From NCBI RefSeq assembly GCF_001015195.1, contig NZ_LDES01000016.1, forward strand, positions 1 through 64,000: DNA of 64,000 bases. The letters are read 5' to 3'. The notes under the pieces were generated by a model that was not told the origin of the DNA, searched no databases, and saw nothing but the letters and a program-made list of their open reading frames with translations. Below, in pieces: positions 25,466 through 33,145 of the stretch; the first letter of the stretch is position 1; each line of letters begins with the position of its first letter. A program made the translations under genes and the position numbers. The stretch comes from Sphingomonas sp. Y57. GTDB lineage: Bacteria > Pseudomonadota > Alphaproteobacteria > Sphingomonadales > Sphingomonadaceae.

Positions 25466-26755
25466 TCAGCTCGTGGGCTGGGAGCCTCCGCCGGGAGTCC
25501 GGGCACGGACCGCCGGCACACCCGTGCGCAGGCCGATCGTCGCCGACAGGAACAGGGCGATGCCGATCGCCAGGAAGGCGCCATGGCCGCCGAGATTGGT
25601 GAACAGCAGGAAGAACAGCAGCGGACTCAGGAACTGGCCCAGGTTGATAGCGGGCGACAGCAGCCCGATCGCGCGCCCGCGCGTCTCCGGTGCGGCTCGG
25701 TCGAGCAGGATGTTGAGCATATAGGGCTGCATCAGTCCGCCGCCGGTGCCGAGCAGGATGCAGCCGAACGCCGACAGCATCAGCATGTGCGACAGGCCGA
25801 GGATGGTGACACCCGATCCGATCAGCGCCAGGTTGAGCGCGAACATCCGCCGCGCACCGATCCGCACCTGCAGGCTGCCGTAGAACAGCGATCCGATCGT
25901 GTAGGCCAGCGTACCGGCGGTGATCACCCAGGCGATGGTGGTCGGCGGCACATCATGGTCCGACGCCAGCAGCAGCGGCACCTGCGTCTGGTTGAGGATG
26001 GTGATCGTCGAGATCGCCAGCACCACCGCATAGACGGGCCAGAGGATCAGGACGGCCATCGTCCGGCTGTTGCCCCCGACGGGACGTTCCTTTTCGCGCG
26101 GCGGCGATTCGACCGAGAACAGCACGATGCACAGCATCACCAGCGCGACCGCGCCGTAGAGCGCGAACGGCATGCGCCAGCCGGCCGCCTCGGCGATGCG
26201 GGCGGACATCATCACCGACAGTACCGCGAAGCCTGCGGCAACCGTTGTCTTGAAGCCAAGCGCGCGGGCGCGTCCGCCGCCCACCAGGCTGTCGCCGAGC
26301 AGGGTCACGCTGGCGGTGAAGATCGTCGCGGCACAGAAACCAAGGCCGAAGCGCGCGGCGAAAAGCGTGGGCGCGCTTTCGAGGAGCAGCCCGGCTGATC
26401 CGAACATCCCGTAGAGGGGCAGCGCGGCGATCAGCACGCGCCGGATGCCGGCCCGCTCGATCAGCCAGCCAGCGATCGGTCCTCCGACCACGACTCCCAG
26501 GCTGGCGGTGGTCACGACGAGTTGCGCGACCAGCGCGGCCGAGGCGTCATGGCCGAAATGCGATTTGATCGCGACCATGCTCGGCGACAGCGCGGTCGTC
26601 ATCAGGCCGGTGAAACAGCCACCCGATATCATCACGAAGATCGCCAGCATCCGCCGGATGCGTGCGACAGGACCCGCGCCCAGTGCGACATAATCGCCCA
26701 AGCTGGCACTCTGGCTGCCCACAGCCCGCCCCTCCCGATCCGTGCCGGCCATCAT
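25466..26755 (-). CDS. MFS transporter
   Basis: A 429-residue inner-membrane transporter with about 12 hydrophobic segments, from IRRMLAIFVMISGGCFTGLM near residue 35 to ATIGLRTGVP at the end. The MFS loop motif appears as GPIAGWLIERAGIRRVL between helices 2 and 3, and GRAIGLLSPAINLGQF marks the second half. The start is one of two adjacent ATGs at 26755 and 26752; upstream in-frame residues are not coding-like. It is divergent from the alcohol dehydrogenase gene, with a KstR2-like palindrome 58 bases before it. A second MFS gene lies at 39089 with very similar helix-2 wording, so they are paralogues in one regulon. Confidence 0.85.
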   Translation of the reverse strand: MMAGTDREGRAVGSQSASLGDYVALGAGPVARIRRMLAIFVMISGGCFTGLMTTALSPSMVAIKSHFGHDASAALVAQLVVTTASLGVVVGGPIAGWLIERAGIRRVLIAALPLYGMFGSAGLLLESAPTLFAARFGLGFCAATIFTASVTLLGDSLVGGGRARALGFKTTVAAGFAVLSVMMSARIAEAAGWRMPFALYGAVALVMLCIVLFSVESPPREKERPVGGNSRTMAVLILWPVYAVVLAISTITILNQTQVPLLLASDHDVPPTTIAWVITAGTLAYTIGSLFYGSLQVRIGARRMFALNLALIGSGVTILGLSHMLMLSAFGCILLGTGGGLMQPYMLNILLDRAAPETRGRAIGLLSPAINLGQFLSPLLFFLLFTNLGGHGAFLAIGIALFLSATIGLRTGVPAVRARTPGGGSQPTS

Positions 26756-26812
26756 GCGGTGCGGCACCGTTCCTATATGTGACCAATAGAAGATAAATGT
26801 GAACGACTCGCC

Positions 26813-26832
26813 TGTCAACCGATCGGTTGGTT
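26813..26832. promoter_or_regulatory. KstR2-like palindromic operator for the MFS gene
   Basis: TGTCAACCGATCGGTTGGTT matches the best palindrome at 15 of 20 positions and has a perfect 12-base core AACCGATCGGTT. It lies 58 bases from the MFS start in the 315-base divergent region 26756-27070, which holds no gene that I can support. Confidence 0.65.
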
Positions 26833-26993
26833 TAATGTATTTGATGGATATGCTGGCATGTCCCGCGATTTCGTTCGTGGAGCTGGCGTCTGGTCGCGTT
26901 GAAGAATGTCCCGCCAGAGGCCGCAATGTGGAAGAGATTGCGAGTCGGTTCCGTCCATCGATGAGTTGAACAGTCTTCAGGGTGGATTTTACC

Positions 26994-27013
26994 AAACAAG
27001 CGATTGTCTGGTA
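26994..27013. promoter_or_regulatory. KstR2-like palindromic operator for the alcohol dehydrogenase operon
   Basis: AAACAAGCGATTGTCTGGTA keeps nine of ten bases in the left half and six in the right. It is 57 bases before the ADH start and is the second copy in this divergent promoter region, so each gene has its own site. Confidence 0.6.
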
Positions 27014-27070
27014 ATCCCGTGCCTGCTAGTTTCGCGCCGCTTGCCCGAAGAGGCGACAAAGGAGAGCCGG

Positions 27071-28189
27071 ATGCGCGCAGCCCTGTTGCATTATGACAGT
27101 CACATGCCGAAGCTGGAGGAGGTCGCGGTCGAGGAGCCCCGCTTCGGCGAGGTGCTGGTCCGGATCGCCGCCTCGGGGATCTGCGGATCGGACCTCCATG
27201 TGGTTCACAACCGCAGTAACGTCGGCAAGGACCGCCCGGTCATCCTGGGCCATGAGGGCGCCGGCGTGGTCGAGGCGGTCGGCCCCGGCGTCCGGGACCT
27301 GAAGCGCGGCGATCATGTCGTGATGGCGATGTTCGGGCCGTGCGGCCATTGCGACCAATGCAACAGCGGCAAGCTCCAGTTCTGCGACGGCCCCGAGTTC
27401 AAGAGCGCGGTCGGGCGTATGGCCGACGATTCGACGCGCTTCTCGCAGGACGGACGCATGGTCTTTCCGATGGTCGGCGTCGGCTCGCTTGCCGAATATG
27501 CGGTGATGCGGGAGGCGATGCTGGTCAAGGTCGCGCCACACCTGCCGCTCGACCGGCTCTGCTTCTGCGCCTGCTCGGTGACGACCGGGCTGGGTGCGGT
27601 GTTCAACGTCGCAAAGGTCACGCCGGGCGCCAGCGTCGCGGTGATCGGCTGCGGCGGCGTCGGGCTCAACGTGATCCAGGGATCGCGGATCGCCGGTGCG
27701 TCGCGCATCATAGCGATCGATACCAACAGGGCGAAGCTCGACATCGCGTCGAACATGGGCGCCACCGACCTGATCCAGAGTGGCGGCGACCCGGCCGAGG
27801 TCGACGCGGCGGTCAAGGCGCTCGAACCGCGCGGCGTCGATTTCGCCTTCGAGGTGGTCGGCAACCATGCGCTGATCCGGCAAGCGGTCGGCTTCACCGG
27901 GCGGGGCGGGACGACGGTGATGATCGGCGGCGTGCCCTGGGCTTCGGATGTCTCGGTCAATGCGGGGTTGCTGTTCGGCGAGCGCAAGCTGTTGGGTTGC
28001 CTCGGCGGCGGTAACATACCGGGGCGGGAGATTCCCCGCATCGTCGGCCTTTACGAGCGCGGGATGCTCAAGCTCGACGAGCTGGTCGGCAAGACCTTCG
28101 ATTTCGACGATATCGGCGAGGCGATCGCCGAGGCCGACCGGGCGCAGACCGCGAAGACCGTGGTCGCGATCGACCGCGCCTTGCTCTGA
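27071..28189 (+). CDS. Zinc-dependent alcohol dehydrogenase
   Basis: A 372-residue MDR-family enzyme with GGAGAG before the ATG. Catalytic zinc ligands are in ASGICGSDLHVV (Cys) and ILGHEGAGVVEAVG (His, Glu). Four structural-zinc cysteines occur in CGHCDQCNSGKLQFC near residue 100. SVAVIGCGGVGLNVIQGSRI binds NAD. It oxidises a primary or secondary alcohol to aldehyde or ketone in the cytoplasm. It is coupled with the aldehyde dehydrogenase 18 bases downstream, so the pair turns an alcohol into an acid, and both are followed by a strong terminator. Confidence 0.9.
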   Translation: MRAALLHYDSHMPKLEEVAVEEPRFGEVLVRIAASGICGSDLHVVHNRSNVGKDRPVILGHEGAGVVEAVGPGVRDLKRGDHVVMAMFGPCGHCDQCNSGKLQFCDGPEFKSAVGRMADDSTRFSQDGRMVFPMVGVGSLAEYAVMREAMLVKVAPHLPLDRLCFCACSVTTGLGAVFNVAKVTPGASVAVIGCGGVGLNVIQGSRIAGASRIIAIDTNRAKLDIASNMGATDLIQSGGDPAEVDAAVKALEPRGVDFAFEVVGNHALIRQAVGFTGRGGTTVMIGGVPWASDVSVNAGLLFGERKLLGCLGGGNIPGREIPRIVGLYERGMLKLDELVGKTFDFDDIGEAIAEADRAQTAKTVVAIDRALL

Positions 28190-28207
28190 CAGGAATGGGG
28201 AAACGAC

Positions 28208-29704
28208 ATGGCGGACTATGACCGCGCCGACACGCGCGTGCGGCGCTTCCAGAATCTGATCGACGGCCAGTCGCGGCCCGCCGCGAACGGCGGGTGGATC
28301 GACAGCATCGATCCCGCGACCGGGCAGGTCTGGGCGCAGGTCCCCGACGGCCGCGCCGACGATGTGGACGCCGCGGTCGCCGCCGCGAAGCGCGCCTTCC
28401 GCGGGCCGTGGCGGCAGATGGCGGCGGCGCAGCGGGCGGCGCTGCTGCGCAAGGTGGCCGATCTGGTCGGGCCCCGACTGGAGGAACTGGCCGTCATCGA
28501 GACCCGCGACAACGGCAAGATTATCAGCGACACCCGCGCCGGCGATATCCCTGCGATCGCGCAGATGTTCCATTACTGGGCGGGCGCCGCCGACAAGATC
28601 CACGGCGAGACGATCCAGGTCAGCCCGGCCAGCGTGAACTATGTCCAGCGCGAGCCGATCGGCGTGGTCGGCATCATCGTGCCCTGGAACTCGCCGGGAT
28701 CGGTGTTCGCCGCGAAGGTCGGCGCGGCGCTGGCGGCCGGCAACACGGTCGTCGTCAAGCCGGCGGAGACGGCGTCCTGCTCGATCCTCGTCCTCGCGGA
28801 GCTGTTCGAGCAGGCCGGCTTCCCGCCGGGCGTGGTCAATGTCGTCGCCGGGCTCGGGTCGGAAGCGGGCGACGCCATCGCCGGCCACCCGGATGTCGGC
28901 AAGATCAGCTTCACGGGATCGACCCTGACGGCGCGGGCGATCACCCGCCGCTCAGCCGAGGCGATCAAGCCGTTGAGCTTCGAACTGGGTGGCAAGTCCG
29001 CCAACATCGTCTTCGCCGACGCCGACCTCGATGCGGCAGCCGTCGGCGTCACGACGATGGGCATCTTCAACGGCGCCGCCGGCCAGTCGTGCATCGCCGG
29101 GTCGCGCATCCTGGTGCAGCGCCCGGTCTATGACGAGATGATCGATCGGATGGTGAAGATCATCACTGGTATCCGATTGGGCGATCCGATGGACGCGGCC
29201 AGCCAGATGGGCCCGATCGCGCTCGATCGGCAGTTCGAGAAGGTGAAGTCCTATCTCGACCTCGGCCGGCAGGAAGGCGGTGAGGCGGTGTGCGGCGGCC
29301 TGGCGGGCGAGGCGGTCTTTGGTGCCGGCTCCCCCCATGCGGGCGGCTATTTCGTCCAGCCGACCTTGTTCGCCGGGCTCGACAACCGGGCGCGCACGGT
29401 GCGCGAGGAGATCTTCGGCCCGATCGCCTGCGTGCTGCCGTTCGACGATGCCGAGGAGGCGGTCGCGATCGCCAATGACTCCAACTACGGCCTCGCCTGC
29501 GGCCTGTGGACCAACGATCTCAAGCGGGCCCACCGCATGGCAGCGGCGATCGAGGCGGGCGCGGTGTGGATCAACACCTATCGGCGCCTGCACTGGGCCG
29601 TCCCGTTCGGCGGCTATAAGGACAGCGGCTATGGCCGGGACAGCGGGATGGAGAGCCTGCGCGGCTATCAGCAGACCAAGTCGGTGTGGGTCGACCTTGC
29701 CTGA
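28208..29704 (+). CDS. Aldehyde dehydrogenase
   Basis: A 498-residue NAD(P)-dependent enzyme. PWNSPGSVFAAKVGAALAAG (N of the oxyanion hole) is near residue 158, VVVKPAETA the cofactor lysine, SFTGSTLTARAI the second glycine motif, FELGGKSANIVFADAD the general-base glutamate, and AGQSCIAGSRI the catalytic cysteine near residue 298. It converts an aldehyde to a carboxylate. It is the second gene of the operator-controlled ADH operon and ends 130 bases before a rho-independent terminator. This family includes betaine-aldehyde and vanillin-type enzymes; the substrate is not evident. Confidence 0.9.
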   Translation: MADYDRADTRVRRFQNLIDGQSRPAANGGWIDSIDPATGQVWAQVPDGRADDVDAAVAAAKRAFRGPWRQMAAAQRAALLRKVADLVGPRLEELAVIETRDNGKIISDTRAGDIPAIAQMFHYWAGAADKIHGETIQVSPASVNYVQREPIGVVGIIVPWNSPGSVFAAKVGAALAAGNTVVVKPAETASCSILVLAELFEQAGFPPGVVNVVAGLGSEAGDAIAGHPDVGKISFTGSTLTARAITRRSAEAIKPLSFELGGKSANIVFADADLDAAAVGVTTMGIFNGAAGQSCIAGSRILVQRPVYDEMIDRMVKIITGIRLGDPMDAASQMGPIALDRQFEKVKSYLDLGRQEGGEAVCGGLAGEAVFGAGSPHAGGYFVQPTLFAGLDNRARTVREEIFGPIACVLPFDDAEEAVAIANDSNYGLACGLWTNDLKRAHRMAAAIEAGAVWINTYRRLHWAVPFGGYKDSGYGRDSGMESLRGYQQTKSVWVDLA

Positions 29705-29833
29705 TCGCAGCGTAAACCTACCGAGTGCTTAGTATATTTTTACAGTGGGCCGGGATCGTTGCGTCCGACCGATCGTCGGAGGGGAGTGCTGAAAATAGAC
29801 AGTAAATAATTGATCTGATTATATTAATTGAAA

Positions 29834-29870
29834 GCGTTCCGCCGCATGTGGCGGAACGCCCCTCTTTTTT
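29834..29870 (+). terminator. Rho-independent terminator after the ADH-ALDH operon
   Basis: A perfect 10-base stem GCGTTCCGCC/GGCGGAACGC with loop GCATGT is followed by CCCTCTTTTTT on the plus strand. The preceding 29705-29833 is A+T-rich and holds no gene I can support. It separates this operon from the amidohydrolase operon that begins at 29979. Confidence 0.9.
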
Positions 29871-29879
29871 CGTCGATAT

Positions 29880-29899
29880 AGACAAGCGATCGGTTGGTA
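29880..29899. promoter_or_regulatory. KstR2-like palindromic operator for the amidohydrolase-Hyu operon
   Basis: AGACAAGCGATCGGTTGGTA matches the best palindrome at 16 of 20 positions with ACAAGCGATCG intact. It starts ten bases after the terminator T-run and lies 79 bases before the amidohydrolase start, so it probably controls the long plus-strand operon 29979-41190. Confidence 0.7.
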
Positions 29900-29978
29900 G
29901 TTAGATTGCGAGTCATCGGGCGATTCAGCCGGGCCGCGACGACGGCACATGGCCATGCCCCATCGATAGGAGAAGTGG

Positions 29979-31712
29979 ATGACGGGCGTTGCCGAGCATT
30001 TCGATCTGCTGATTCGCAACGGCATGGTCGTCGACGGCACGGGCCTGCCGCGCCGGCGGCTCGACGTCGGTGTCCGCGACGGCAAGATCGCCAAGTTCGC
30101 GCATCTGGCGGAGGCGACCGCAGATGAGGAGATCGACGCCAAGGGGTGCATCGTCGCGCCCGGCATCGTCGACCCCCACACCCATTATGATCCGCAGATC
30201 ACCTTCGACCCCTATGCCACGGTGTCGTGCTTCCATGGCGTGACGACCGTGCTGGCGGGCAATTGCGGTTTCTCGGTCGCGCCCTGCAAGGCCCAGGACC
30301 GCGAATATCTGAAGGGCATCTTCGCCCGGGTGGAGGAGATGAACCCGATCGCGCTCGGCGCGGTCCGCTGGGACGAGTTCGAGACGTTCGAAGAGTTCCT
30401 GGCGACCCGCAAGGGCCGGCTCGGCATCAACTTCGCCTGCTATGTCGGCCATTCGAACCTGCGCCGCTGGGTCATGGGGGACGATTCGCACCGCCGCGCC
30501 GCGACCGAGGACGAGGTCCGGCAGATGCGGGCGATGCTCGCCGAGGCGCTGGAGGCCGGGGCCGCCGGCCTCTCCTCCTCGGCGGCGGCGGTGCATATGG
30601 ACATCAACGGCGATCCGGTGCCGTCGCGTCTCGCCGAGCGCAGCGAGTTCCTCGCGCTGGCCGAGGAACTGGGCCGCTTCGGCAAGGGCTCGATCACCTT
30701 CCTGCCGGCCAGCTCGATCGGCGGCCTCGACGAGGAGGACAAGGAATATCTGATCGAGCTCGGCAAGCGATCGGGCGTGCCGGTGATCATCCAGGGGCTG
30801 GGCGGGCGCAACAAGGTCGACGCGCCGACCGCGACCTGGGAAGCGTCGGTCGAGTTTCTCGATCGGGCGACGGCGGCAGGCGCACCGGTCTATTCGCTGC
30901 TGATCTCCCGCCCGTTCGACCGGCCGGTGGTGTTCGGCCCCGAATGCCCGCATTATGCGGCGGTCGCGTCCTGGCACGCGATGATGCGCCTGCCCAAGGC
31001 GGAGCGCGACGCGATGCTGCGCGATCCCGCCGCGCGCGACGAGATGCGCCAGGCTGTCGAGAATTATAATCGCGATCCCCAGAAGGGCACGATCCTGCCG
31101 CCGCCGCTGTGGGCCGCCTTGTTCGTCGATCATGTCGCGAACGATCGCAACGCCGCGCTGCAGGGCAAGAGCGTCGTCGAAATCGCCGCCGAGACCGGCA
31201 AGGCGCCGGGCGACGTGGTGCTCGACCTGCTGCTCGACGAGGATATGGCGACCGAGTTCCGCTGGCGCACCGAGACCCCCGAATGGGCCGAGGCGGTGCG
31301 CGTGGCGCAGCAGGACCCGCGCATGATCGTCGGCGTGTCCGACGGCGGGGCCCATCTCGCCAAGGACGACGCGGCCGATTGGAGCTCCTATTTCCTGCGC
31401 TCCTGGGTGCTCGATCGCGGCGCCTGGACGCTGGAGGAGGGCATTCGCCAGATCACCCAGATCCCGGCCTCGCTGCTCGGCCTGGTCGATCGCGGCACGC
31501 TGAAGGTGACCGGCCCGGCGGACATCATGATCTTCGATCCCGAGACGATCGGCCCGTGGCGCAAGGAGTTCGCGCGGGACCTGCCGGGCGGCGTCGGGCG
31601 GTTCAAGGCATGGGGCAAGGGCGTCAAGGCGACGATCGTCAACGGCCGGCCGATCGTCCTCGATGGTGCCCTGACCACCAACCTGCCGGGCGAGGTGGTC
31701 TCCCCGGCCTGA
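29979..31712 (+). CDS. Amidohydrolase of the N-acyl-D-amino-acid deacylase family
   Basis: A 577-residue paralogue of the protein at 20341. PGIVDPHTHYDPQITFDPYA (H-x-H) is near residue 65, VLAGNCGFSVAPC near residue 95, and IVGVSDGGAHLAKDDA carries the catalytic aspartate. GPADIMIFDPETIG closes the small beta domain. It should hydrolyse an amide, imide or lactone bond, with one or two metal ions, in the cytoplasm. First gene of a long operon that continues with a TauD enzyme, a cupin and HyuB/HyuA. HyuA/B relatives also act on cyclic amides, so this operon may handle a nitrogen heterocycle or an activated ketone. The exact reaction is not known. Confidence 0.85.
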   Translation: MTGVAEHFDLLIRNGMVVDGTGLPRRRLDVGVRDGKIAKFAHLAEATADEEIDAKGCIVAPGIVDPHTHYDPQITFDPYATVSCFHGVTTVLAGNCGFSVAPCKAQDREYLKGIFARVEEMNPIALGAVRWDEFETFEEFLATRKGRLGINFACYVGHSNLRRWVMGDDSHRRAATEDEVRQMRAMLAEALEAGAAGLSSSAAAVHMDINGDPVPSRLAERSEFLALAEELGRFGKGSITFLPASSIGGLDEEDKEYLIELGKRSGVPVIIQGLGGRNKVDAPTATWEASVEFLDRATAAGAPVYSLLISRPFDRPVVFGPECPHYAAVASWHAMMRLPKAERDAMLRDPAARDEMRQAVENYNRDPQKGTILPPPLWAALFVDHVANDRNAALQGKSVVEIAAETGKAPGDVVLDLLLDEDMATEFRWRTETPEWAEAVRVAQQDPRMIVGVSDGGAHLAKDDAADWSSYFLRSWVLDRGAWTLEEGIRQITQIPASLLGLVDRGTLKVTGPADIMIFDPETIGPWRKEFARDLPGGVGRFKAWGKGVKATIVNGRPIVLDGALTTNLPGEVVSPA

Positions 31713-31756
31713 CGCGGCGGGCCCTTGCGAAGGACAAACAGGAGAGGGTTGTACGG

Positions 31757-32638
31757 ATGGACATCCGGAAGGTGACGGCGAATATCGGGGCGGACGTGCA
31801 TGGCGTCGATCTGTCCCAGCCGCTCGACAAGGGCGTGGTGGCGGAGATCCGCGCGGCGCTGCTCGAGCATCTGGTCCTGTTCTTCCGCGGGCAGCGCAAG
31901 CTGTCGGTCGAGGAGCATGTCCGCTTCGGGCGCTATTTCGGCGACATCGACCTGCCGCTGTTCCGCACGGCGTCGTCGCCCGCGCCCGAGGTGATCGTCC
32001 TCGACCAGAAGAACCCGAAGGGGGAAGGCGCCGACAGCTGGCACGCCGACAACACCTATATGCCCGCGCCGCCGATGGGATCGATCCTCCAGGCACATCT
32101 GCTGCCGTCGATCGGCGGTGATACCTGCTTCGCCAACATGTACGCCGCCTATCAGGCGCTATCGCCCAACCTGCGCGCCATGCTCGACGGGCTCAACGCG
32201 ATCCATTCCCTCGAACAGATGGCCGAGCGGACCAAGCATGTCATGGGCGCCTCGCTGCGCGACAAGGTCGATCAGTGGCCGCCCGTGCTGCATCCCGTCA
32301 TCGCCGTCCATCCCGAGACCGGACGCCGCCTGCTCAACGTCAACGCCAACTGGACGGTGGCGATCGACGGGATGAGCCGCGCCGAGAGCGACGCGTTGCT
32401 GCGCCTGCTCTACGACCATGTCCGCAGTCCCGAATTCCAGGTGCGGCTGCGGTGGAATGCCAACGACGTCGCCTTCTGGGACAATCGGGCGGTGCAGCAT
32501 TACGCGGTCGCCGACTATCGCGAGCGCAGGGTGATGCAGCGGGTGACGATCGCCGGCACCCGCATCCAGGGCATCCCCGACAGCGAACGGGCCGGTGCGA
32601 AACAGGCAACCGATCGCGAAAAAGCGCACGCCCACTGA
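31757..32638 (+). CDS. TauD/TfdA-family 2-oxoglutarate dioxygenase
   Basis: A 293-residue iron enzyme with a complete facial triad: WHADNTYMPAPP (H and D) near residue 97, RAVQHYAVADYRERRVMQR (distal H and the 2-oxoglutarate arginine) near residue 260. The N-terminal IGADVHGVDLSQPL and LVLFFRGQRKLS match TauD closely. It follows the amidohydrolase with a 44-base gap and a GGAGAGG site. Hydroxylation next to a hetero-atom often makes an unstable product that breaks, so TauD plus amidohydrolase would release an amine, alcohol or aldehyde. The same pair occurs in the minus-strand block at 19-22 kb. Confidence 0.85.
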   Translation: MDIRKVTANIGADVHGVDLSQPLDKGVVAEIRAALLEHLVLFFRGQRKLSVEEHVRFGRYFGDIDLPLFRTASSPAPEVIVLDQKNPKGEGADSWHADNTYMPAPPMGSILQAHLLPSIGGDTCFANMYAAYQALSPNLRAMLDGLNAIHSLEQMAERTKHVMGASLRDKVDQWPPVLHPVIAVHPETGRRLLNVNANWTVAIDGMSRAESDALLRLLYDHVRSPEFQVRLRWNANDVAFWDNRAVQHYAVADYRERRVMQRVTIAGTRIQGIPDSERAGAKQATDREKAHAH

Positions 32639-32661
32639 CCAGAATGACATCGGAGAGGATG

Positions 32662-33144
32662 ATGGACGAGACCGTCGACCCCAATCTCAACAAGAAGGCC
32701 CGTTTCACCCATCTCGACGACTTCAAGTGGCAGGAGGTCCGCCGACAGCAGCATGGCGACCGCACCGCGTCGGTCCGTGAGAAGTGGATGGAATTTTCCG
32801 ACAAATATCTGTCGCTCTACGCCGAATGGGACCCCGGCATGGTGGTCCGCCCGCACGGCCACAACAGCAACCATGTCGTCTTCGTGCTCGACGGCGACAT
32901 GATGTGCGGTGACATCCATTGCCCGGCCGGCACCCATATCGCGCTCGACAAGGGCGATACCTTCGGTCCGTTCATCGCGGGGCCCAACGGGGTCAAGCTG
33001 TTCGAGGTGATGATGGGCGATCCGCGCTCCTTCCCCGCCAACCGCGAGGACTATGAGAAGCTGCTCGCCAACAAGGGCATCGTCCCGCTTCCCAACCCGC
33101 CGATCGACATGCCGACCTGGCTGAAGGACACGAGGAACAATTGA
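32662..33144 (+). CDS. Single-domain cupin protein
   Basis: A 160-residue cupin. I take the second of two adjacent ATGs at 32662 because GGAG is then six bases away. The motifs are PHGHNSNHVVFVLDGDMMCG (H-x-H-x-x-x-H-x-x-x-x with the acidic position replaced) and TFGPFIAGPNGVKLFEVMMG. The metal-binding glutamate of the canonical motif is not evident, but two histidines and a distal GPF are present. Role unknown. It ends one base before the GTG of hyuB. It belongs to the repeated amidohydrolase-TauD-cupin set, so it may catalyse an isomerisation or bind an intermediate. Confidence 0.8.
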   Translation: MDETVDPNLNKKARFTHLDDFKWQEVRRQQHGDRTASVREKWMEFSDKYLSLYAEWDPGMVVRPHGHNSNHVVFVLDGDMMCGDIHCPAGTHIALDKGDTFGPFIAGPNGVKLFEVMMGDPRSFPANREDYEKLLANKGIVPLPNPPIDMPTWLKDTRNN

Positions 33145-33145
33145 G

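Noticed and set aside
29925-32096. Open frame of over 700 codons on the minus strand opposite the amidohydrolase and TauD genes
   Set aside because: It crosses two clearly coding genes with catalytic motifs, and its own translation has no recognisable domain. It follows from third-codon-position GC.
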